Shown here piece after piece: positions 23,876 through 35,100 of a stretch of 38,213 nucleotides of DNA. The notes below the pieces were generated by a model. That model worked only from the letters and a program-made list of their open reading frames with translations. It was not told the DNA's origin and made no database searches. The stretch covers positions 1,845-40,057 of the forward strand of contig JAHLWZ010000607.1 in the NCBI GenBank assembly GCA_020536535.1. The letters run 5' to 3'. Position 1 is the stretch's first letter. Every line of letters begins with the position of its first letter. A program made the translations under genes and the position numbers. Source of the stretch: Pelomyxa schiedti (Eukaryota; Evosea; Pelobiontida; Pelomyxidae).

Positions 23876-24239
23876 CCGAAAAAAAATCAGAATCACGTTC
23901 GTTCGGGTTCTGAGATTGCCTGTTTCAGCTGGGCGCAGTCTACCCACTGCTTGATTCTCTGACGTCGAGCACTCCCTAAGGCTCCTCACCGTGAGCCAGA
24001 GACTGGGGAGGAGTTTTGAATCTAGTTGATGACAGTTGCAAGTCGGCGGAAATTAGATTAATTAATTACCCTGCTCAACGAGATGAAGCCGCGAGGTGCA
24101 TCCCAACACCATAAGTCTCATCAATACTGCTCTATGAACCCACGCCCCTTCCTCCGTTTTTTCTATCGTACCGTGTTTGTTGCATTACGACTAATCAACT
24201 ACTCACTGCGCAGTCCGATTATCGTCCAAGAAGGCAAAG
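23876..24239. promoter_or_regulatory. Divergent intergenic region, 364 bp
   Basis: Separates the start codons of the minus-strand TRIM-like gene and the + strand RRP12 gene, so it should hold both promoters. Short open frames cross it, without recognised similarity. No specific motif was identified. Confidence 0.4.
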
Positions 24240-27200
24240 ATGCCCAAGCGACTCGCACCAAAAGATTCCGGGCACAGGAAGGCAGACAAAATAAAAACGG
24301 TACATTTTGCTCTCCTCGTAACTGCACTGTTGGGTCAACTCACTTTCAAACCTCACTCTTGGATTTTGTTGTTTTTATCTCATCATTCCGTCCCAGGAGG
24401 ACGATAACACCAAGGACACTACCACAACCACCACCAAACCCACGCAATCTCAATCAAAGAAATCGAAGCTGTCTCTGCAGCTACCCCCAGTTGAACGGCT
24501 CACAACCTCCAAACGACCTCGCAGCCAGGTTGGCGGCGATGAAGGCGATGATGAGGACGACTCTGAATTGGACATAAGCCGTGTTGTTGTGGATGTTGAT
24601 GTAAAGCACGAGGATGTCTCGGATGATAATTGGGGTGACAAGGAGGATGACGGAGTGGACAAAGCAGGGAAACCTGGCAACTCGCCAAAAGAAGATATTT
24701 CAGTAAAAAACGCTGCAGCTCCAATGACTTCCACACAACAACCTGCACCACTTCCAGAAAAAACCTCAAATCCATTGGCACCCTCAGTAACACCACATTC
24801 TTTCTTTGCCCCACCAACCTTCTCTCTTCCAAATCAGAGTAACGTAAGTGCCCCACAGTTTACTTCCAAAATCATCTCACCAGAACCCCTGTCTTCACCC
24901 ATATCTCCTCCGGCACCAGAGAACCCAACTAACACCACCCCTGTCGCCTCAGATGATGTAGACATACTAGAACGACTCAAGAAAACTATAACCATCTCCA
25001 CGAGTGCATCGAATCCAATATCAACCACTCCCGATACAACATCTGTTACCAGGCATACAGACGAACAACTTCAAGAAGAAAACCGGAAGTTGAGATATGT
25101 TGCTGCTATCAATGCAGTTGCTGATGCAATCAAAGCAAAGGTAGTGTCTTGAACAGTTCTACCTCCTGTTGATTAGACCCCCAGAAACAAAAAATATCCC
25201 CAACTAGTGTTTTTGCTGTTGTCATCAAATACCTAGTTGAGAAATGTGATTCTACGAGTGCAAATATGCAAGAACCTTTTCTGAAGCTTCTTGAGCATGT
25301 CTCCTCAGAGTATGGATTCCTCAGGCTTTCTAGAAGTGACACTTTTCTCACTTACTATGTGATTTAGAATTTCAAAACCCGTGTTCCGAGCTCGAGCAGC
25401 CGTAGTCTCCAAACTTTTGTCATCGATTGCCTCTAACAGCCGCTCTTCATCACCCACTCTAAAATCTGTGTGTAATTTCTCTTCTTTTTTCCTCACATTT
25501 TGTGTCTTTCCTTTCCTGACATTTCTTTTCTTATCTCCCTTTTTTTTAACCACGCACAAGGTGGTACTGATTTTACGGAGGTTCATACTGGCCCTCAGTA
25601 TGGAACCTATGCAAACAGAAGTTGCAGCTTCCCTCAAAAGTTTGCTTTATTTAGCACAACATTCTGATCCAAAGGTACACCTTTGTACTGAACTTTTATG
25701 TGAGCAACATTCATCTTAACGCGATGCAGGTGAGTATCAATACACACAAGGTGATTGCTGGCCTTGTCAAGAAAAACCAGGATATTGTTACACACATATC
25801 ACCTCTCATTTCCAGTCGTGTGCTTGATTTGATTGGAATAAAAATAACACCGCAAGTTAATGCTCGCTTCCGTTCATATGTTGTCCAAGCACAGAACATT
25901 CTGTTATTAGTCCAACGTATTGTTGCCTACCTCCCTCAAACAGTGTGCTGTCCCATTATCCGGAATTTCCTCAAATGACCCCAATCAAAGGTCATTACCT
26001 CAATTACTGGGCCTCTACTTCATCAAAGTTACAAAGGTGCCCAAGTCCTCCAAGCAGGGTCTCTGCAAGTACTACAAGCGTGCGTTAATAGTGGAAACAT
26101 GACATCAAGCTGGCTTCTGTCCCTACTTGAGGTAATATGTGGAAATGCAATCTCCAAGAAATGACTCAAATGTGTAGTCTCTGCGTTCTCATGAAGATTA
26201 TTTTCGAGATTCCGATAATCTCCACACCTTTGCTGACATGCTCACGCAATGTTTGGTGGCTCTGAAAAGGTACACTTCTACAATTTACCATCTTAGTGAC
26301 ACTCTCCTCCCAACTCAGCGTGGATGAGCACTTATTCAGCACCAAATTGAGCCTTGGTTTTACTTCTATTATCCCTCTGTTAAGGAGTACGTTGTCCATG
26401 ACTGCAGCAAACTGCCTCAAGGTTGGTGGCTTTACCACCTTTTTTTCTCTTAATCTTTAACTGCCACCCAGACACTTGTGGGGTGTGTGCCTGAAAGCAT
26501 GATTCTAGCCGCAACAGTGGGATCCAAAAAAACAGCGAGTATGACAGACTCCCCCCTGGAATCAATCATCGACTTGCTTGTACCTACACTCTCCATGCAA
26601 TACCGCCCTTATATCAGTAATGTCATGCGCGTGTGGAGTGCTGTATTTGAGGTTTGCTTCGCTCTACATGATAGACCGTCATGTCTCAAACTCTTGTTAA
26701 AAAGCAACTTGGCTCGGACTCTGCTTCCATCTTAGAAAATGTATTTCTCACATTGTGTGAATTACATGAAACACCAGAGTTCAAAGAGGAGCGTGGTCAT
26801 ATTGAAATGACGATTCAATGTATGGTTATGATTTGTTGCTTCATCCAAACATTCTTACACTCTGACCAGCTGCAATACGAGCAATGGGGGTTGAAAACAT
26901 CATTAAAATTACACCACTCAATTTGGATTCTCCCCTTGCCCCACGGTAACTTCACTACAATTAGGCAAGCTGTAATTTAACTGTCCTTCAGGCCAGGTGA
27001 AGACACAGAGCCAAACCGTGCTTGGCTTCTCCCTCTGATGAGAACTAGCATAAAATTATCTGATATCAGTATCTTTTTGGAGTATTTTATTCCCATGGCG
27101 AACTTGTTGAAAAAAACTGCTGGTGAGAAAAAAACAACATGCTTTTTGGACTCAGTACTCTTGCAGAGCAAAAAGCTACTGAAGGTTATGAGGTGGAATC

Positions 27201-30200
27201 AAAAAATTTGTCGAATCTTTACGATCAAGTGTGGGACCTTTTCCCAGGTACAGCCATCCTACTGTCTCACTAGGTTTAATTAATCTCAAGCTTTTTGCTC
27301 TTCTCCTGTCGGAATCGATAAGGTGGATGAAGTACCCGCTTTCTTTCTGTTCTAACTCTAAGTAGTCCTTCCCAAAACTCGCACCGATCCTTGGGACAAT
27401 TGTGAAAGAAAAACCAACTCAAAATATAATTTTGGCTGGGCTGTGTACACTTGTAACAAGTTTACGAAAAATTCTGTCATCTGAAGAAAGCACAGAAAAG
27501 GAAAAATCTGGTAAAAAATTATGCTCCAGCCGGAGTGATATGACAGAAATTTAGAGGCACAGAAAGCTCTCCAAGTCATGGGCAGATTTGGCAAGAACTT
27601 TCTTCCCTGCTTATTAAATGTCATGAGTACCTCTGCCACTTGCAATAACAAGCTCATCTTGGATACTATCAGAGCTTATGCCTCTTTGAGTCCTACTGAG
27701 GTCACTTTTTTGACTTCTGTGATTTTTTTTCTAAAAAAAAAAACCAGGTCGTGAACGGTGTTTTTAAAGAAGTTTTTACCCAAGTGATAGCACAAGCATC
27801 TCAAACTCAGATCCCAACTAATGAAGATAATCCCTCAAACCAGGTATTTTGTGTCAAACCAAACACACTCCAACTACAGTTTTATTGTGTTGTTTCCCCA
27901 CACCTAACAAGACTGGAAGAAAATGGAATCTGAAGGGGCTGCCTATCTTCAAGGTCTGGTTTTCTTTTTTTTACTACCCAGTTGGTCATACTACTACAGT
28001 TCTCGCTGCCCTCTGTTCGGCCTTTGCAGCCCATCTAAATAGCGATAACCTGCAAGCGGTACTTGACGTCATAGAACCACTTCTTATGGTAAGGAAGAAA
28101 AGTGTTGATGCTTTATTGACAAAAAAAAATAAAAAGCGCCAAGAGACAGTTGTACAAAAGCGAGTGTGGAATCTCTTAGCAGTAATTTGTATGGAAAATG
28201 AAGAGCTAGTTAATAGGTTGTCTGATAAGCTGCGTGCCATCATCGTCAATGTCGATCCGGTTCCTGCGGCAAAAAGGGTGTGCTTTGTAGTCCTCTTGGT
28301 TTCTAGAAGTTTACCTCCTATAGTTTTGGCTGAAGTTCTGCTATCATGTTATGGTGCACTTATCCCAAACAAACCTGCCCCTTGTTATTGAAGTTTTGTT
28401 TCCCCGTGTGCTCATCCATCTTCTGCATGCTGTAAAAGAAAACAACCTGAAATCGAGGTATCTATTATGATTTGAGTAAGCCCTGTTAACATTTTTATAA
28501 GGAAGCAAGCAAACAAATTACTGGTGAAGTTAGCCTATGTAATGTCTCAGACAAAACAGGGACTTCAGGGATTCGTGAATCTACTCCTTGCATCTCTGGC
28601 GTCAAAGGAACCTCATACTATCTCTTCCTGTGTACTTGCTCTTGCCCGCGTAGTTTACGAGTTTCATGGTGAAAACCTCAACCTCTAGTGGCCATCTTAT
28701 AACCTCACAGAAAAGTTGGATGTTGAACAAATTCAAACATTGATGAACCTAATTTCTCTCCTACTTGATTCTGCAACCACGCAAGTTTCCAAGGCGGCAT
28801 TGAGCTTCATTAAAGTATGTGTGGTTGTTCTCCCTCGAGCAACTCTGAAGCCAGCAATCCCCAAATTGGTATTCCTTCCTTTCAACTTTCTTTCTTTACC
28901 CATTGTACAGGTCGAAAAACTTGGAAAATATGCAAAACAATCGCATAAAACATACAGATTAATACTGAAGCATATTATGGAGAGAATGATGAGAAAACTG
29001 GGGTATCCAAGTTAATATCCCGTTTTGCCTCTGAAGTTATCAAGATATGAAGAAGTTGCAGCATCAGCACAGGAAGGATTTAGGAGGATTCTAAAAAATA
29101 TGATGAGATCAAAAGCAAACAAGCTCACGGTGAAATATTAATACCCTCTCCAAATTTTAATGTTCTACCTTTACAGAAAAAAGGACTTAAGTTCGAGCAA
29201 ACCGACAGTACCCCAAAGCCCTCTTTTGATGCGACTATGCGCGACAATAAATCTAGTGACGATGATGACGATGAAGCGGAATTGCTTGACCTACCTGTGT
29301 GCTCCACCACTTTGGGTTTTTATTATTAAACACCGTAGTCGAGAAAGCGGCAACGTGCACCTCTGGAGGCAGGGGTTGACAATTTCGAAGAAGGAGATTA
29401 TGAAAAAGACGCGGATGAAGAGGAAGAAACGGATTTACTTGACGGAAACCAGCTTCTTGAGAGTGAAGTCAAAGCTAAACCCGCAAGGCACGACCAAGCC
29501 AACGTGGCACTTAAAAAGGATAAAGAGTCCGAACCTGTTTTCCTTGATGCAGATGGGAAAATCGTAGTCAAAGAGGTACCTACCCTCATTGGAAACATTC
29601 CACTTAGCGAAAAAAAAAAAAAATCACAAGGATATTAATGAAGCACCTCTTCCATATAGCCCAAAGAGAGCCAAATTGCAACATTCAACAGTCATTGAAG
29701 CCAAGCCGGTACCAATCAAGTCAGAAGCGAAAGGAGGCGCATCAGCACAATCTTCCGCAGAAGAAGGAAGGGTTTGTTCCCTCGTTCCACTTTTTTTTGC
29801 TCTCTAACACTGGACAGAAAGCCATGTACCAGAGAATGATCGATAGAAGACAAAAGGCCCTTGTCACCAAACAGGAGAATGAAAGGAAGAAAATGACTGG
29901 AGAAAAGTTCAGAGCCAAGAAAGCCGTAAGTGAAACTGTACCTTCACTCTTTTTTTCATATAGACCACAGGGAGGAGATATTCACCGGAACGGAAAACAA
30001 CCCTATGCCTACATCCCAATGAATCCAAGACTAGGACTGAAAAAGAAGTCTGTCCACCTCTCCATCAATCCAACTCAACAATAAAAACACACAACACACA
30101 GGGGCAAGCCAGTCATTAGAAAAGGAGACCAATTCAAAGGCATCATTGGAGCCGCAAAAAGAGGTTCTGATCGTGGCTCTCGCGCCAAACGGAGAAAAGT

Positions 30201-30219
30201 CGTTGCCTCAAAGCCGTAA
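24240..30219 (+). CDS. RRP12: RRP12-like ribosome biogenesis HEAT-repeat protein
   Basis: Large gene with roughly 20 short introns. It encodes the nucleolar/export factor needed for 40S and 60S subunit maturation in yeast and animals. Start ATG 24240 (MPKRLAPKDSGHRKADKIKT), then an acidic, Ser/Pro-rich N-terminus. The helical repeats run from about 25060 (LRYVAAINAVADAIKAK) through VFRARAAVVSKLLSSIAS, LLLVQRIVAYLPQTV, a NUC173-type stretch (RPYISNVMRVWSAVFE and later LMRTSIKLSDISIFLEYFIP), ALQVMGRFGKNFLPCLLNV and VSKAALSFIKVCVVVLPRA. The helical part ends VEKLGKYAKQSHKTYRLILK. An acidic and Lys-rich tail follows, with the family's signature end: QPYAYIPMNPR (P-Y-A-Y-I-P) and DQFKGIIGAAKRGSDRG. 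Motif order matches RRP12 from start to end. Most joins have GT-AG and keep frame, but I did not verify every one. Confidence 0.92.
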
Positions 30220-30502
30220 CAAACAAAACAAAATTTTTTTTTGTTTCTCCACATTTTTCATCCGTTAGACGAACACCGAAACGACTTCTACGGGAGAATT
30301 CAGCAGTGAACTTTTTCCCTGCAAGCTTCCATTGCCTTTGATACTCGTTGCACCTTCAGTTCTGTACAAAAGGAAAAGGAACAAGAGATTTCATAGATCG
30401 GTCTTGAGAGCAACATAAAAAGAAATTATTCTAGCGTTTGGTGGCACATCCGCAACACTGTGGTACCCATTGACTCAACTCAACCATAGATCTTGAACAA
30501 CA

Positions 30503-31971
30503 ATGTCGGATGAATTGAGGCGTTCGGCGTCGTCCGGAGGACTGCGTAAGAGTGTGTCGTTCGAGCCGACTACGATGATAGCCGGTGGCGCACGCGACGA
30601 GCTGAAAGGCAGTGCCATCAGGAAAATGTTTCAGCTCGGACTCGAGCTCAAAAAGTCGTTTGGCGCCGCCAACGTGTTCGATTTCAGTCTGGGCAACCCA
30701 GCCCTCGAACCTCCTCCAGAATTCGAAGCGGCACTGCTCAGGTGCGTTACGGAGCATGGGCCAATGAGCCACGGTTACATGCCAAATCAAGGACTCCTTG
30801 AATGCAGAACTGCTGGTGTGCTTTTCTCTACGTTTTTTTTTCCCCAAATGACCTACCCAATTCAACTTTAGTGGCAACGTTGGTCAGTAGACTTCAGGGT
30901 GTTTATGTTGACCCAGACAGAGTTATTATGTCCGTGGGTGCTGCCGGAGGTATCAACGTAGTTTTGAAGACAATCATATCCCCTGGAGACGAGGTTTGTA
31001 AAAATTATGCCTGCCCGGTAGCATCATTGACCACGATTGCCAGGTGATTAGATTGATCCCATACTTCCTGGACTACGAACACTACATCACAATCCCTGGC
31101 GGTGTTATTGTAACCGCACCAACACAACCCAATTATGAACCAGACGTCAATGCACTTCGAGCAGCTATTACCCCCAAAACCCGCGCTATTATTATCAACT
31201 CACCAAATAATCCCACCGGCAAGGTAAAATAGGCAAGGTTCATCTGTAATTCTAATTCTTTTTAGGTTTATAGCCAGGAGGTTATGAACGATGTTGGCGA
31301 GCTTTTGGCAGAGAAATCACAAGAATATGGGCGCCCAATATATATCATCTCCGACGAACCGTATACCAAAGCCCCTCTAATAAGTCTATTAATTTTCCTG
31401 ATGCAGCTATGCACGACTTATCTATGGTGGAGCCAAAAACTATTCTGCATTTGACTGCTACAACTACTCCTTTGTCATCAGTAGTGTGAGTAAGGACCTT
31501 TCTCTGCCTGGAGAACGTCTCGGTTATGTAGTGGCCAACCCAGACATGCCCCACTGGCCAAAAGTGAAGGCGGATATGATTCAGTGGACCCGTGCGCTCG
31601 GGTTTGTAAATGCACCAGCACTGATTCAGCGGGCCGTTGCCATGTGCCTTGAGTCTTCTGTTGACATCAACTGGTATGCCAACAATAGAGACCTTCTCTG
31701 TTCTGGCCTCCAAGAAGCCGGCCTTGAGATAGTTTTCCCTGAAGGTGCATTCTACGCATTCCCCAAGTGCCCCCCAGGAGTCACCTCTGAGCAATTCTGT
31801 GACGCACTGGCAAAGGAGAATGTACTGTGCGTTCCTGGAACACCCTTTGGAATGCCTTTCCATGTCAGATTCTGCTATGCAGTAAGCCCTGAAACAATCA
31901 CAGGAGCAATACCCAAAATTATAAAATCCGTGGCTGCAATGAAAACAACAACCACTACCGGAAGTTCGTAA
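30503..31971 (+). CDS. PLP-dependent class I aminotransferase, firmicute type
   Basis: Five exons, all in frame: 30503-30815, 30872-30993, 31044-31223, 31266-31360, 31407-31971; 424 residues. Introns are 42-56 bp. The fold-type I motifs are in order: [61 protein letters not shown] (Asn contacting PLP), [15 protein letters not shown] (the D-E-P-Y motif) and [16 protein letters not shown], whose Lys at about residue 265 should form the Schiff base. The C-terminal Arg in [10 protein letters not shown] would bind the substrate carboxylate. The wording S-L-G-N-P-x2-E-P-P-x-E-F and the motif S-K-D-L-S-x-P-G-E-R belong to a subgroup known mainly from clostridia and other anaerobic bacteria and some anaerobic protists. 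The exact amino donor cannot be told. The first 45 residues are an extra Ser/Arg-rich leader, which might target an organelle. Confidence 0.92.
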
Positions 31972-32197
31972 TAAAAAAAATATGATATTTTTACTTAAAA
32001 GTTGTTGCTTCTATACCTCATAGCCTTCACCTGGTGCTGTTTGTCAAGCATGTCAGATGGAATGTTGGACTCTGGTGAGTTGCTTGAGGCTTCTATGGTG
32101 CCGGCATTGCGTGCAGGTACCCAAGGGAACCCAAACCAACTTGGGACTCGGGTTCAGGGAAAACGGTGGAGGCCACATTTGTTTCATTTTTTGACCA

Positions 32198-35100
32198 ATG
32201 GCGACCAACACGGCTTTCCGGGTGAATGAGTGTGAATGCCACGGAATTGAGCACGGCGCAGATGTTGTGGTTCACACTATGCCGCTTGTGCTTCCAAGCC
32301 TCGTGAACGTGTACGACCACGACGTTCCCGCTGTCGGCCCAATTCTCGAGGCAATGGGTGTGTGGGTGCCTCTCTAATTGATGGAGTTTTAGTTTTCGAA
32401 AAAAAAAAGCTCTCGTCTCGTGAGGGCCTGATGGATGTCACAGAGTTTCACAAAGAAGAGGAGCCAATGCCAGTAAATGATAAGATGTGGGCATACAAAC
32501 ACGGATCAGGGGCACCTTTGGTGCTCAATCAGTCAGAGTCTGTGAGGCAGTTCTTTGATTCAATCAGAGAAAAAAAATTTGCAACGGTGTCAGTTCTGGG
32601 CCCAACGAGGACTGGCAAGTCAACACTGCTCAATTACGCAATCCAGATTCTCCAGGGCACAAACACTGATCCGTTTGTCACCTCTGGTAAGCAAGCCCCA
32701 AGTCCAAAACAAACAAAGTGCAGCACACGCGGGATATTTTTCATGACTGCTTTGCTGCATTTTAATGACACCTTCTCTTTCAGACAACTTGAAATTTGGT
32801 TGCACTTCTGGCATTTGGTTTTTCCCAAGTCTGATCAACGTATTGACGTTCATTTATTTTTGGTTGCCTCACACAACACAGATTCCCGGGTGTGAGATAC
32901 CAGTTCTGTTGGTTGATGTTGAAGGACTCTATGCCGTCGACCCCATGAGTTCGCGGCGAAAATCTGATGTGGACCAATACTATTTCACACGGTTGTGGAT
33001 CCTGGTCTTCTTCATGAGCAGCACAATTTTGTTCCTGCGTCGAACTCCCTCTTGGAATGAACAAGACCAAACCACTTTGAAGGTTGGCCGCAAACACACA
33101 GATGAACTTTTATTGCGTTTTGTTTTGACATTAGCTGACATCACCACAACTTTTTTCCTGATCAGGACCTCGCAGATGCAATTTCTGATTTCAAAAGCAA
33201 TCGGCAGAGTGACATTCTTCTCAGAAAGAACTGCCCCTCTTTGTTTGCATACATTGCACAGAATTTCGGGCAGACTTGGACACTTGAGCAAGGTGACCTT
33301 CACCCCCAAATAAACAACCAACAAACATTCAAATAACAAGACGGTGCATTCTGGAAGGATGAGAATGAGTTGGAATCCAAGCTTCCACCAGAATTTGAGA
33401 AACTGTTTCCAAACAGAGCCAACCCATTCAACTACTTCACACTCCCACCATGCTCCTATGAGGGAAGACCAGACGTTCCAACACATGCTGATTTTATTGC
33501 AAAGTTGAAGCAAATCCTTTTGCAGGTTGGAACATTGACCACTTCACCTCTCAGGCTGGTATGTGTTGTCCTTCAAGGCATATTGCAAAAATCAGGCCTG
33601 CATACTGACAAAAAAACACACAGGTGGGGGATAAGCCAACGGACACCATCGAAGTCACAGGGAGCACATTTCTTTTCTTCATACAGACAGTCTTGGAGGC
33701 TGTAAATGGCAAACTGGAAACACCACAGATGGTCAAGGTTGTTGACTTTTACTGTGACTCCAAGCGACTGGAGGCTCTTGATGCTGTGTTTGCAGATGCC
33801 ATGGTCCACTTCAATACAATAATTCGTTCTGAAAAACACCCCATTTCTCCCTCTTTTGTCCAGGTTTTCACATTTCCTTTTGTTTGATAATCTCCTTCCC
33901 TTTTACATTTCACTCAAATTTAAATTCAGGTGGCAATTGGACTTGCAATGAAATTTATTGAAGACCCACTGGGAAAAGTTGTGGCAATGAAGAGACCAAC
34001 AGTCGAGGGAAAGACAAAAACCTGGGATTTGGCAAGATTCAAAAGAGAGGTGGAGGACAGGATCACAGCTGAAAGTGAAGCATTGGTTCGTATATCCCCC
34101 AAAGGAAATTACATATACTGCCTCTCTTTTCATCCCTGATATTTGAACACAGACAAACAAATTTCGGCAAGAAGCAGCCACGTTCTGTGCTGAACAAGTT
34201 GCAATCGCTGTCAGAGACTTTTTCTTGCACACCACCGACCTCACGAGTTCCGAGGCTCTCATGGAAGCCGCACACAAGAAGATGCAAGAGCTGACATCGC
34301 AGCTCCAGCGATTCGACCCGCTCCACACGGAATCCATCGACACGTTCATTCCAGCAGTGAAGCAGAGGCTGAACGAGCACACCAACGCTGCAACTGTTGC
34401 CCTCCACGTTGTGATGAGAAGGGTTGCGGAACCGTTCTTTCAGGCACTTGGAAAGAATCTCCCGGCGGATGTCAACGTAGATTGTATTGAGGGAATGTAC
34501 CACAGTGAATTGTTTGATTCAAATGGGGAGGCAAAGCAACAGGAGCTAAAGTGTTCTGGTATGGTTCCCACCTCCGACTTAAAATAAAAAACAAAAAAGA
34601 TGTGAACACAGCATCACTTCAGGAGTTAGATCTTCTAAATGCTTACAACAACGAGAGCAAGAACATCCACCCTGCCTGTCGATTTACACTTCCATTTGTA
34701 ACCGAGCAACTCAGGAGGTTGCACAACACTCTTGCAGCAGAAGGTGCGAAGGCACTTCACGTGATGCAATGGGTTGAGCTTGAGTCTTGTCTCCGTTGTG
34801 TCATGAGGGGTGGGTGCAATGGGCCACCACTTCCAATCAAGAGCTGTGAAGACTTTCAGACAATCCAGAGATGGACTGGTGCCGACATCCTCCAGCTGGT
34901 GTGGGCGCCATCATTCGAGTGCCTGAAGGGCCAGATTCTGGATCGGTTCATGCAACATGGTGAAAGGTTGCAGCAGTGGCTTCTGGACAAACAAGTGGAC
35001 GTGAGTGTTGCCGATACCATCGTTCAGATATTCTGTGAGTCTGTGGCTGTGATTTTCTCAAAGATTCCACTTCCTGCGTGTTTTGATCTGACTGTGGTTT

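Noticed and set aside
24240-30219. Several separate small genes
   Set aside because: The fragments align in order with one RRP12 protein from helical N-terminal half to the P-Y-A-Y-I-P tail.
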